NCBI GenBank assembly: GCA_020072765.1 | Contig: JAIQGD010000032.1 | Span: forward strand, 1 to 33,636 | DNA: 33,636 bases | Direction of reading: 5' to 3' | DNA from: Terriglobia bacterium | GTDB lineage: Bacteria; Acidobacteriota; Terriglobia; Acidiferrales; UBA7541 | Position numbers and translations under genes: made by a program | Shown here: positions 14,017 through 20,940 of the stretch, in pieces | Position numbering within the stretch: position 1 is the stretch's first letter | Layout: each line of letters opens with the position of its first letter | Notes under the pieces: model-generated | What the model saw: the letters and a program-made list of their open reading frames with translations, nothing else | The model's database searches: none | What the model was told of the DNA's origin: nothing

Positions 14017-15816
14017 ATGGCGACGACACCGGCGGAGCAGGTGATGGTTCGCGGCGGAGCGTTCCTGATCAGCGCGGTAAAGCCTGGGGAAATCTTCACC
14101 CCGGCCGATCTCAACGACGACCAGCGGCTGATCGGCCGCACCACCGAGGAGTTCCTCGCCAAGGAAGTGATTCCCCACACGGCCGAGATCGAGCAGCACA
14201 AAGAAGGCTTGATGGCGGCGCTGGTGAAGAAGGCGGGAGAGATCGGATTGCTGGGCGCGGGGATTCCGGAGGAGTACGGTGGCGCGGCGCTGGACAAAAT
14301 TTCCAGCACGGTTCTTTCGGAGAAGCTCGGCGTCTACCCGTCGTACATGGTGGCGTTTGGCGCGCAGACGGGAATCGGCGCGATTCCGATTATTTACTTC
14401 GGCACGGACGCGCAGAAGAAGAAGTACCTGCCGAAGATCGCCACGGGCGAATGGCTTTCCTGCTACGCGCTTTCGGAGTCGCAATCGGGGTCGGACGCGC
14501 TGGCGGTGCGCACGCGCGCGACGCTTTCGGCCGACGGGAAACACTGGATTCTGAACGGCCAGAAGATGTGGATCTCCAGCGGCGGTTTTTCCGACCTCTT
14601 CATTGTCTTCGCCAAGGTGGATGGCGAGAAGTTTTCGGCCTTCATCGTGGAGCGCGGCGCGCCGGGCTTCTCGCTGGGCGCCGAGGAAAACAAGATGGGC
14701 ATTCGCGGCAGCTCGACGGTGCCGCTGTTTTTCGAAAACGCGCACGTGCCCAGCGAAAACCTGCTGCACGAAATCGGGCGCGGCCATCTGGTGGCGTTCA
14801 ACACGCTGAACGCGGGACGATTTTCCCTGGGGGCCAGCTGCATTGGCGGGGCCAAGCACGCGCTGGCGCTGTCGGCGAAATACGCGAAGGAGCGGACAGC
14901 GTTCGGCAAAGCGCTGTGCGAGTTCGGCCTGATCCAGGAAAAGCTGGGCGAAATGGCCATCCGCACCTACGCGCTGGAATCGATGGTCTACCGCACGGCG
15001 GGGACGATCGAAGCGGCGGTGACGAGCCAAGGGTCGGCCCGCGTGAAGCAGCTGATGCAGGTGCTCGAGGAATACTCCATCGAGAGCTCGATCGCCAAGG
15101 TGTTCGGCAGCGAGATGCTGGACTACTGCGTGGATGAAGCCGTGCAGATCTTTGGAGGCTACGGCTTCCACGAGGATTATCCGGTGGCGCGGATGTACCG
15201 CGACAGCCGCATCAATCGCATTTTCGAGGGCACCAACGAAATCAACCGGCTGGTCATCATCCAGATGCTGCTGAAGCGCGCCATGGGGGGCGTGCTGCCG
15301 CTGATCCCCGCGGCGATGAAACTCGGCGAGGAGTTGCTCGGCGGACCGTCGTTGGAAGAGCCCGCAGCCGGAATTCTTGCCGAAGAAGATCGGTCCGTCG
15401 AGCGGGCCAAGAAGATTTTTCTGTTGGCGGCGGGCACGGCGGTGCAGAAGTTCCGCGATCAGCTGGCCAACGAGCAGGAGATTGTGGGGGCGCTGGCGAA
15501 TATTGTCATCGACGTGTACGCCATGGAGTCCGCGGTGCGGCGCGCGCAGAAGGCGGCAACGGGAGGCGGGGAAGCGGCCGGCGGAACGGCGCCCATGGCC
15601 GATGCGGCGCGCGTGTTCGTCTACGACGCGATGGACCGCGTGGAAAAAGAGGCGCGCCGGGCGCTCAGCGCGACGGCCGACGGGGACGCCCTGGCCACGC
15701 AACTGGCGGCGCTGCGGCGTCTGGCCAAACACGCCCCGCTGGATACGGTTGCGCTGCGCCGCCGCGTCGCCGCAGCCGTGCTCGTGCAGGACCGCTATCC
15801 GTTTGACGGCCGCTGA
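14017..15816 (+). CDS. fadE: Acyl-CoA dehydrogenase (FadE, about 600-residue type)
   Basis: FAD enzyme that makes the trans-2 double bond in acyl-CoA, the first step of beta-oxidation. It has 599 residues, like Bacillus FadE (about 590) and longer than the 380-residue short type because of a C-terminal helical extension. The flavin/substrate segment CYALSESQSGSDALAVRTRA and WISSGG are present, and the catalytic base is E404 in RIFEGTNEINRL. YGFHEDYPVARMYRDSRINR is also conserved. ATG 14017 has GGGAG upstream. The partner electron-transfer flavoprotein is not in the window. A hairpin begins 2 nt after the stop. Confidence 0.96.
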   Translation: MATTPAEQVMVRGGAFLISAVKPGEIFTPADLNDDQRLIGRTTEEFLAKEVIPHTAEIEQHKEGLMAALVKKAGEIGLLGAGIPEEYGGAALDKISSTVLSEKLGVYPSYMVAFGAQTGIGAIPIIYFGTDAQKKKYLPKIATGEWLSCYALSESQSGSDALAVRTRATLSADGKHWILNGQKMWISSGGFSDLFIVFAKVDGEKFSAFIVERGAPGFSLGAEENKMGIRGSSTVPLFFENAHVPSENLLHEIGRGHLVAFNTLNAGRFSLGASCIGGAKHALALSAKYAKERTAFGKALCEFGLIQEKLGEMAIRTYALESMVYRTAGTIEAAVTSQGSARVKQLMQVLEEYSIESSIAKVFGSEMLDYCVDEAVQIFGGYGFHEDYPVARMYRDSRINRIFEGTNEINRLVIIQMLLKRAMGGVLPLIPAAMKLGEELLGGPSLEEPAAGILAEEDRSVERAKKIFLLAAGTAVQKFRDQLANEQEIVGALANIVIDVYAMESAVRRAQKAATGGGEAAGGTAPMADAARVFVYDAMDRVEKEARRALSATADGDALATQLAALRRLAKHAPLDTVALRRRVAAAVLVQDRYPFDGR

Positions 15817-15817
15817 A

Positions 15818-15864
15818 GCTTCGCTGCCCTCCGCTGCAAGCTTCGCGCAAGGCAGCATCGAAGC
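15818..15864 (+). terminator. Hairpin after fadE
   Basis: GCTTCGCTGCC (15818-15828) pairs with GGCAG-CAT-CGAAGC (15851-15864), leaving a 3-nt bulge. It starts 2 nt after the stop and probably marks the end of the fad transcript. No T run follows. The rest of the 252-bp gap to 16069 shows nothing I can name. Confidence 0.4.
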
Positions 15865-16068
15865 AGGATTCTCATCTAGAGACGAGCTGATAACGGAAGT
15901 ACTTGGTACCGCCATTCTGAGTCGGTCAAGGGCATTTCCTTTCGAAGGCAAATCATTTTCCTCCGCGGCTGTTGATCGTTTTTCAACCCCCGGCCCTTCA
16001 ATCACTTAGCAGACAGGTACTCTGGTACTGCTCTTGCAGCACACATGTGCGGAGGCATTTCGCACTTG

Positions 16069-16410
16069 ATGAACAGGGTCTGGAGTCAACTGAAAGAGTT
16101 GTTCACGGCGGCTTGGCAGAACGCCAAATTTCGCAAGCGGCTGGTGACGGCGGTTGTGGTTTTCATTGTCCTGCAGGTTTATTTCGTGCGCGAGTTGATT
16201 GCGGCGGAACTTCTTTTTGGATTGATCTTCGCAATCCTGTTTGTGCTGGGCGTTCTTTTCTACATTGTCGGCGCCATCGGCGAGCGGGGGCTGGACTGGG
16301 CGGAGGTGGGGCTGCGTTTCTTCGCGGAGGCAGCGCGACGCGGCTACCAGGTTGTGGAGGATCTCAGTAAAAAACCGATCCGCCATCCACATTCAGAGTC
16401 TGCCCCGTAA
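16069..16410 (+). CDS. Small integral membrane protein
   Basis: A 113-residue protein with two predicted membrane helices (LVTAVVVFIVLQVYFV and LLFGLIFAILFVLGVLFYIV). A short, basic, amphipathic N-terminus precedes them and a helical, charged C-terminus follows. The family is not recognised. Start: ATG 16069 (or TTG 16066) has GGAGG at 16051-16055, while ATG 16045 lies upstream of that sequence and would bury it. The 3' end overlaps the end of the convergent SDR gene by 47 bp. No functional link to its neighbours can be seen. Confidence 0.7.
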   Translation: MNRVWSQLKELFTAAWQNAKFRKRLVTAVVVFIVLQVYFVRELIAAELLFGLIFAILFVLGVLFYIVGAIGERGLDWAEVGLRFFAEAARRGYQVVEDLSKKPIRHPHSESAP

Positions 16411-17146
16411 TCGCACTGGCCCGGCTGGAAACCAGAAACAGGGCCGCCGCCGCGATTTCCTCCGCGGTCTGCGGCCTTCCTTGCAGGGTACCCAGAGACA
16501 TTTGCTGCGAGATGGTGGCTTCGTCCGCGCCGGACTGGCTGGCGAGGCCGCGCCGCAGTTCCTCCGACATCTTCGTTTCAGCCACGGGTCCCGGACAAAT
16601 GGCATTGACGCGCACGCCGTGGCGCGCCGCTTCGGCGGCCAGCGTCCGCGTCAGGCCGAGCAGCGCCGCCTTCGACGCCGCGTAGGGGCTGTTCCACTGG
16701 TAGGCGGCCTTCGCTGCGGTGCTGGAAATGTTCAGGATGTTTCCGGCGCCGCGGGCGTACATCTCCGGCAGAACAAGCCGCGAGAGAAGGAAGGCGCTAC
16801 GCAGATTGATGGCCATCACTTGGTCCCACTCGCGCGGGGTGATTTGCTCGGCGGGCTGTACGGGACCGTAGATGCCCGCATTGTTGACGAGGATGTGGAT
16901 CCCGCCGAAGGCCGCGCGCGCCGCGTTGACGATCTTCTCGCACTCCGCTTCGTGGGCGACATCGGCGGCCAGAGCCGTGGCGCGTCCGCCGGCCTTGCTA
17001 ATCTCGCCAGCCACCAGCCGGACCTCGCTTTCCGTTCTCGCCGTGACCATCACGGCGGCGCCCTCGGTGGCCAGCGCCCGCGCAATGGCTCGGCCAATCC
17101 CTCGCCCCGCGCCCGTGACAATGGCGACTTGTCCGCTCAGCAGCAT
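16364..17146 (-). CDS. SDR-family oxidoreductase (3-oxoacyl-ACP reductase-like)
   Basis: Short-chain dehydrogenase of 260 residues with a Rossmann fold. The cofactor loop TGAGRGIG is at 11-18, NNAG at 88-91, the catalytic serine around 141-142, and Y155xxxK159 in PYAASKAA. The C-terminal segment ITGQTLNVDGG is typical of FabG-like enzymes. The arginine/threonine after strand beta-2 (VTARTESE) suggests NADP(H), which is an inference. ATG 17146 has GGAG 5 nt upstream; longer in-frame starts lack this and add a non-homologous tail. It is divergent from the TIM-barrel gene. The substrate cannot be read from the sequence; a fatty-acid or sugar role is possible. Confidence 0.93.
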   Translation of the reverse strand: MLLSGQVAIVTGAGRGIGRAIARALATEGAAVMVTARTESEVRLVAGEISKAGGRATALAADVAHEAECEKIVNAARAAFGGIHILVNNAGIYGPVQPAEQITPREWDQVMAINLRSAFLLSRLVLPEMYARGAGNILNISSTAAKAAYQWNSPYAASKAALLGLTRTLAAEAARHGVRVNAICPGPVAETKMSEELRRGLASQSGADEATISQQMSLGTLQGRPQTAEEIAAAALFLVSSRASAITGQTLNVDGGSVFY

Positions 17147-17356
17147 GGCAACTCCGCGTGCATCGGTTTCAAAGCTTAGCATCGTCCGGCCAGCTTTGCC
17201 CAATCCACGCACATGGCCTGCTCGACTGATTGACTCGGGCGCGGGGTCGGCATAGCATGTGGCCCGGCGCGGCTGTCTCATCGGAAGCGGCAAGAAGATT
17301 TAACGCAGGCTCCGGTGCTCGGATCGCCAGGCACTTCAACCAACGAGGAACCCCGA

Positions 17357-18208
17357 ATGGCGCAAAATATCGAACTGCTGGGATCGTACTGGACGCTGGC
17401 TGGAGGGGCCATCCCCCACACAGACAAGGACTACAGCCCGTTTGATTTCAAGGACCGCGTGGAGGCCGCCGCGAAGGCCGGCTTCAAGGGGATCGGAATC
17501 TGGCATACCGACCTCGCCCATATCCTCAAGACCCGCAGCCTGAAGGAGATGCGGCAGATCCTGGACTACAACGGCATCAAGCACTTCGAGCTGGAATTTT
17601 TGACTGGCTGGTTTCTGGACGGCGAGGCGAAGAAGGAATCCGACCAGTGGAAGAAATTGCTGTTCACGGCTGCTGAAACGCTCGGCGCGCGGCACGTGAA
17701 AGTCGGCCACTTCGTGAAGGAGCCGGTGGCCATGCCCCGCCTGATTGAATCCTTTGCCGGGCTTTGCGCCGAAGCCGCCAACCACGGGACGAAGATTCTG
17801 TTCGAGCTGATGCCCTTCGGCATGATCGACACGCTCACAGATACCATGACGATGATCAAGGGCGCGGGCGCCAAGAACGGCGGCGTCATTTTCGATCTGT
17901 GGCATCTGGTGAAATTAGGCATACCGTATGACGACGTGGCCCGCGTCGTCGGGCAATGTGAAGTCGGCGTCGAACTGAACGACGGGACGTTCCAATGCCC
18001 GTGGGACCTGCACGAAGACACCATCAATCACCGCCGGCTGTGCGGCGAAGGCGAGTTCGACGTGAAGGGGTTCGTCAAGAAGATGCTCCAGGCGGGCTAC
18101 AGCGGCCCGTGGGGAATCGAAGTGCTGAACGCGGAACTTCGGCAGAGGCCGTTGGAGGAACTGGTGACGCGCAGCTTCAACACCACCATGGCGCAATTTC
18201 CGAAGTAG
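17357..18208 (+). CDS. Sugar phosphate isomerase/epimerase-like TIM barrel
   Basis: A 283-residue protein of the xylose isomerase-like / AP endonuclease family 2 superfamily. The visible pattern is AAKAGFKGIGIWHTD early on, KILFELMPFG with a metal-ligand-type glutamate, GGVIFDLWHLVKLG with the Asp/His pair, and a late GPWGIEVLNAELR glutamate. These are the usual metal-binding positions of the fold. There is no signal peptide. ATG 17357 follows GAGGAA by about 8 nt. It is divergent from the SDR gene, so the two may act on the same substrate, and it converges on the E1 operon. The specific substrate is unknown; members include inosose dehydratases, sugar epimerases and hydroxypyruvate isomerases. 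Confidence 0.85.
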   Translation: MAQNIELLGSYWTLAGGAIPHTDKDYSPFDFKDRVEAAAKAGFKGIGIWHTDLAHILKTRSLKEMRQILDYNGIKHFELEFLTGWFLDGEAKKESDQWKKLLFTAAETLGARHVKVGHFVKEPVAMPRLIESFAGLCAEAANHGTKILFELMPFGMIDTLTDTMTMIKGAGAKNGGVIFDLWHLVKLGIPYDDVARVVGQCEVGVELNDGTFQCPWDLHEDTINHRRLCGEGEFDVKGFVKKMLQAGYSGPWGIEVLNAELRQRPLEELVTRSFNTTMAQFPK

Positions 18209-18250
18209 GGCGGCGTCCCGGGAACAGTTCGCACGTCGTGCAGCGCGGCA

Positions 18251-18272
18251 GGGCGCGGCAAGCAGCGCCCCT
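18251..18272 (+). repeat. Intergenic repeat, copy 1
   Basis: A 22-nt hairpin-forming unit, GGGCGC plus GGCAAGCA plus GCGCCC plus CT, matches 22907-22928 at 21 of 22 positions in the same orientation. The GGGCGC/GCGCCC arms form a 6-bp stem. It lies between the convergent TIM-barrel and E1 beta stops, so a terminator role is also possible. Confidence 0.65.
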
Positions 18273-18296
18273 GGAGCGGATTGCGAGCGCGGCGCG

Positions 18297-19277
18297 CTAA
18301 GCCTTCGCCGTTTTGGCGGCCATCACGGACTTCACGGCCTGCGCGATTTTGTCCTCGTCGGGCAGGACGTAGCGTTCCATCGTCTCGCTGTAGGGGACCG
18401 ACGTGTCCAGGGCGGTGACCAACTTCACCGGCGCCTTGAGGTACGGGAAGGCGTGCTCGGCGACTTCGCCCGCAATGATGATGGCAGCCGAGGCGTGGCG
18501 CGGGGCCTGATCGACCAGCACCAGGCGTCCCGTCTTCTTCACGGACTCGATAATCGTCTTCGTATCCAGCGGCGCGAGGGTGCGCGGGTCGACCACCTCG
18601 ACGCTGATGCCATCCTTGGCGAGGAGTTCCGCCGCAGCCAGCGATTTCTTCACCATCCATGCCGTGGCCACGATGGTGACGTCCGTCCCGGCGCGCTTCA
18701 CATCGGCGACGCCGAAGGGAACCAGATGGTCTCCGTCGGGCACTTCACCCTTGTCGAGGCTCAGCATGTAGTGGTGGAGGTAGACGACGGGATTGTTGTC
18801 GCGGATGGCGGACTTCATCAGGCCCTTGGCGTCGGCGGAGGTCGAGGGAATCGCGACCTTCAGTCCGGGGATGCCCATGATCATGTGGTAGATGCAATTG
18901 GAGTGCTGCCCGGCCCAGCCGGCGGCGAATCCGAAGCCCGCCTTGAAGACGCAGGGAACCTTCACCTGTCCGCCGGACATGTAGCGCAGCCGCGGCGCTT
19001 CGTTGACCACTTCGTCGAAGGCCACCAGCATGAACTCGGCCATGTACAGCTCGACGATGGGGCGCAGGCCCATCATCGCGGCTCCGACGGCGATGCCCAG
19101 CTCGGCCGTCTCTGAAATCGGAGTGAGCCGCACGCGGTCGTGGCCGAACTTCTTCACGTACGGGTCGCGCTCCGTCATAGCCATGTTCTGGCCGTAAAAG
19201 ACGACGTCGGAATCGCGCTGCATCTCTTCCATGATCGCTGTGGCGATTGCCTCGCCGAACATCATTTCACGCGCCAT
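18297..19277 (-). CDS. 2-oxoacid/acetoin dehydrogenase E1 component, beta subunit
   Basis: Beta subunit of a thiamine-diphosphate E1 heterotetramer, 326 residues. It shows the family course MFGEAIATAIMEEMQRD, then ISETAELGIAVGAAMMGLRP, then GWAGQHSNCIYHMIMGIPGL, then VVDPRTLAPLDTKTI. In the central loop most relatives read GGQHSQSLE; here it is AGQHSNCIY, as in divergent acetoin-dehydrogenase-type proteins. ATG 19277 has AGGAGG 6 nt upstream, and that sequence overlaps the TAG stop of E1 alpha, so the two are very probably translationally coupled. The substrate (pyruvate, acetoin, a branched-chain or other 2-oxoacid) cannot be settled. There is no E2 or E3 gene in the window. Confidence 0.93.
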   Translation of the reverse strand: MAREMMFGEAIATAIMEEMQRDSDVVFYGQNMAMTERDPYVKKFGHDRVRLTPISETAELGIAVGAAMMGLRPIVELYMAEFMLVAFDEVVNEAPRLRYMSGGQVKVPCVFKAGFGFAAGWAGQHSNCIYHMIMGIPGLKVAIPSTSADAKGLMKSAIRDNNPVVYLHHYMLSLDKGEVPDGDHLVPFGVADVKRAGTDVTIVATAWMVKKSLAAAELLAKDGISVEVVDPRTLAPLDTKTIIESVKKTGRLVLVDQAPRHASAAIIIAGEVAEHAFPYLKAPVKLVTALDTSVPYSETMERYVLPDEDKIAQAVKSVMAAKTAKA

Positions 19278-19287
19278 GACTGGCCTC

Positions 19288-20310
19288 CTATGCCCACACG
19301 TACTTGAGTGCGTCTTCGGGCGCGGGCAACGGGCTCGCCAGCGCAAACTGTACCGCATCCTCGATTTCCGCTTGGGCCGCGTCTTCGATCTTCTTGGCGC
19401 TGGCGTCGGAAAGCGCGCCCTGCTGGATCAGCGCGGCCCGGAACTTCGGAATCGGATCATTGGCCTTGGCGGCCTGGAACTCGGCCTTCCGGCCGTAGAC
19501 CTCGATCGCTTCATGTTCCTGGAACTGCGTGGGAACCGGCGGCACGGTGATGGCGTTGCCGTGCGGGCTGAGGCGGTAGAACTGCGACTCGATCAAGCTG
19601 GGTCCCTGCCCGGCGCGCGCGCGTTCGACGGCCGTGCCCACCGCTTCGTAGACCTTCAGCGGGTCGGTGCCATCCACGGTCACGCCCGGGATGCTGAACG
19701 CCTTGGCCTTCTGCGACAGCGGATCGCCGGCGGCGAAGTTGGCGTCTTCCAGGCTGATGTGCGTGTAGGCCTGATAAAAATTGTTCTCGAGGATGAACAC
19801 CACCGGCAACTTCCACACCGCCGCGAGATTCAGCGTCTCGTAGAAAGCGCCTTGCTTCGAGGATCCGTCGCCGAAGAAGGAGTAGACCACCTGGCCGGTC
19901 TTTTTCACTTGCGCCGCATACGCCGCCCCCGCCGCATGGGCGATGCTCTGGCCGACAATCCCGGAGGCGCCGGGAAAATGGTGCGCGGGGTCGGCGAGGT
20001 GCATCGAGCCGCCGAAGCCCTTGCAGATTCCGTCCCGGCGCTGGTAGATCTCCGCCATCACCCCACGGGGTGACGTGCCCAGCACCAGCGGATAGCCGTG
20101 GCAACGGTAGGTCGGAACGACGAGGTCGTCTTCCCGCCGGGTGGCCAGCGCTCCGACGATGCTGGCTTCGGCGCCGTCGGCCAGATGCGCGTGGCCGCGA
20201 ATCACTCCGGGGTGGTCAACGAAGGTGCGCTTCACCCGCTCCTCAAACTCGCGGATGCGCACCATGTGGTTGTAGATCCAGACCTGCCGGTCTTTTCCTG
20301 GGGCTTGCAT
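19288..20310 (-). CDS. 2-oxoacid/acetoin dehydrogenase E1 component, alpha subunit
   Basis: Alpha subunit of the same E1, 340 residues. The thiamine-diphosphate motif is GDG at 147-149 with NN at 176-177, the normal spacing. The phosphorylation-loop-like GFGGSMHLAD and GIVGQSIAHAAGAAYA are conserved. ATG 20310 has GGAGG about 6 nt upstream. Longer in-frame starts run into the upstream spacer. It lies 137 bp after the lipoyl-domain gene and 10 bp before E1 beta, all on the minus strand. The gene order lipoyl carrier, E1 alpha, E1 beta suggests a reductive acylation unit in which the lipoyl protein receives the acyl group. That is an inference from context. Confidence 0.94.
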   Translation of the reverse strand: MQAPGKDRQVWIYNHMVRIREFEERVKRTFVDHPGVIRGHAHLADGAEASIVGALATRREDDLVVPTYRCHGYPLVLGTSPRGVMAEIYQRRDGICKGFGGSMHLADPAHHFPGASGIVGQSIAHAAGAAYAAQVKKTGQVVYSFFGDGSSKQGAFYETLNLAAVWKLPVVFILENNFYQAYTHISLEDANFAAGDPLSQKAKAFSIPGVTVDGTDPLKVYEAVGTAVERARAGQGPSLIESQFYRLSPHGNAITVPPVPTQFQEHEAIEVYGRKAEFQAAKANDPIPKFRAALIQQGALSDASAKKIEDAAQAEIEDAVQFALASPLPAPEDALKYVWA

Positions 20311-20447
20311 CGCTGCTTCCTCCCGTCCTCGCCGGCCCGGTGACAACCATTGGTTCCGGTGTCATCCCAGTGAAGCGAGGGAACTGCTTTTCGAATCCGC
20401 ATCACGCGAGCCGATGCAGAGCGGTCCATGGTCCTTGCGGTATTTCG

Positions 20448-20711
20448 TTACGCGCCCGGAACAGTGTCGCCCGGGTCGCCGATGTAGCCGAGCAGACCGC
20501 CCACCTCCACTTCGGCAGGCTCGCGGACAGCAATCTTCAACAGCACGCCGGCGACCGGCGAATCCAGCTCGTAATTCACCTTTTCGGTTTCCAGTTCGAC
20601 GATGGGCTCCCCAAGCTTGAGCGGGTCGCCTTCCTGCTTGATCCAGCGGACCACATTCACCTTGGTCGTGTTCATTCCGCCGGTTTTGGGAACTACAAGA
20701 TTGGTGACGAT
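20448..20711 (-). CDS. Free-standing lipoyl (biotinyl/lipoyl attachment) domain protein
   Basis: An 87-residue single lipoyl domain. It starts TNLVVPKTGGMNTTKVNVVR, has the lipoyl-lysine hairpin ELETEKVNYELDSPVAG with the target lysine at 44, and ends ...GGLLGYIGDPGDTVPGA. There is no peripheral-subunit-binding or acyltransferase domain after it, unlike a normal E2. Start: the domain begins exactly at an ATC codon (20711-20709), with AAGGAAGGG 7 nt upstream. No in-frame ATG, GTG or TTG is near; the only ones are GTG 20822 and ATG 20882, which add a tail with no resemblance to the family. I infer ATC initiation or an ATG-to-ATC change; the alternative frame is 20448-20882. It is the first gene of the E1 operon. 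Confidence 0.8.
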   Translation of the reverse strand: MVTNLVVPKTGGMNTTKVNVVRWIKQEGDPLKLGEPIVELETEKVNYELDSPVAGVLLKIAVREPAEVEVGGLLGYIGDPGDTVPGA

Positions 20712-20785
20712 GGCGAATCCCTTCCTTGGCTCTGAAGTTCGACGCAGCCGCCCGGACGTCTTGCCCGGCGGATGGCCCCGGGCCG

Positions 20786-20803
20786 CATCGCGAAAGCGAT
20801 GCC
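20786..20803. promoter_or_regulatory. Hairpin in the leader of the lipoyl-E1 operon
   Basis: GCATCGC (20786-20792), loop GAAA, GCGATGC (20797-20803): a perfect 7-bp stem in the 229-bp gap between pabBC and the lipoyl gene. It sits inside the only long N-terminal extension of the lipoyl frame, which suggests that this stretch is untranslated leader or terminator for pabBC. Confidence 0.35.
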
Positions 20804-20940
20804 GCGACTCACCGGCGCACACTGGCGCGTCGCCGCTCTGGACGTGGCCTCGTTTTTTATCCCAATGCCCGGCGAATGTCAACTCGACCCGGGGCCGGGC
20901 GATAAGGCACGGCGGCAGTTGTTCTTAGCAACGACTGCCT

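Noticed and set aside
13966-16005. Long open frame antisense to fadE
   Set aside because: Same composition artefact; fadE on the plus strand has all catalytic motifs and a ribosome binding site.
19288-20310. Naming the E1 genes pdhA/acoA
   Set aside because: The substrate cannot be told from sequence alone, and no E2 or E3 is present to decide.
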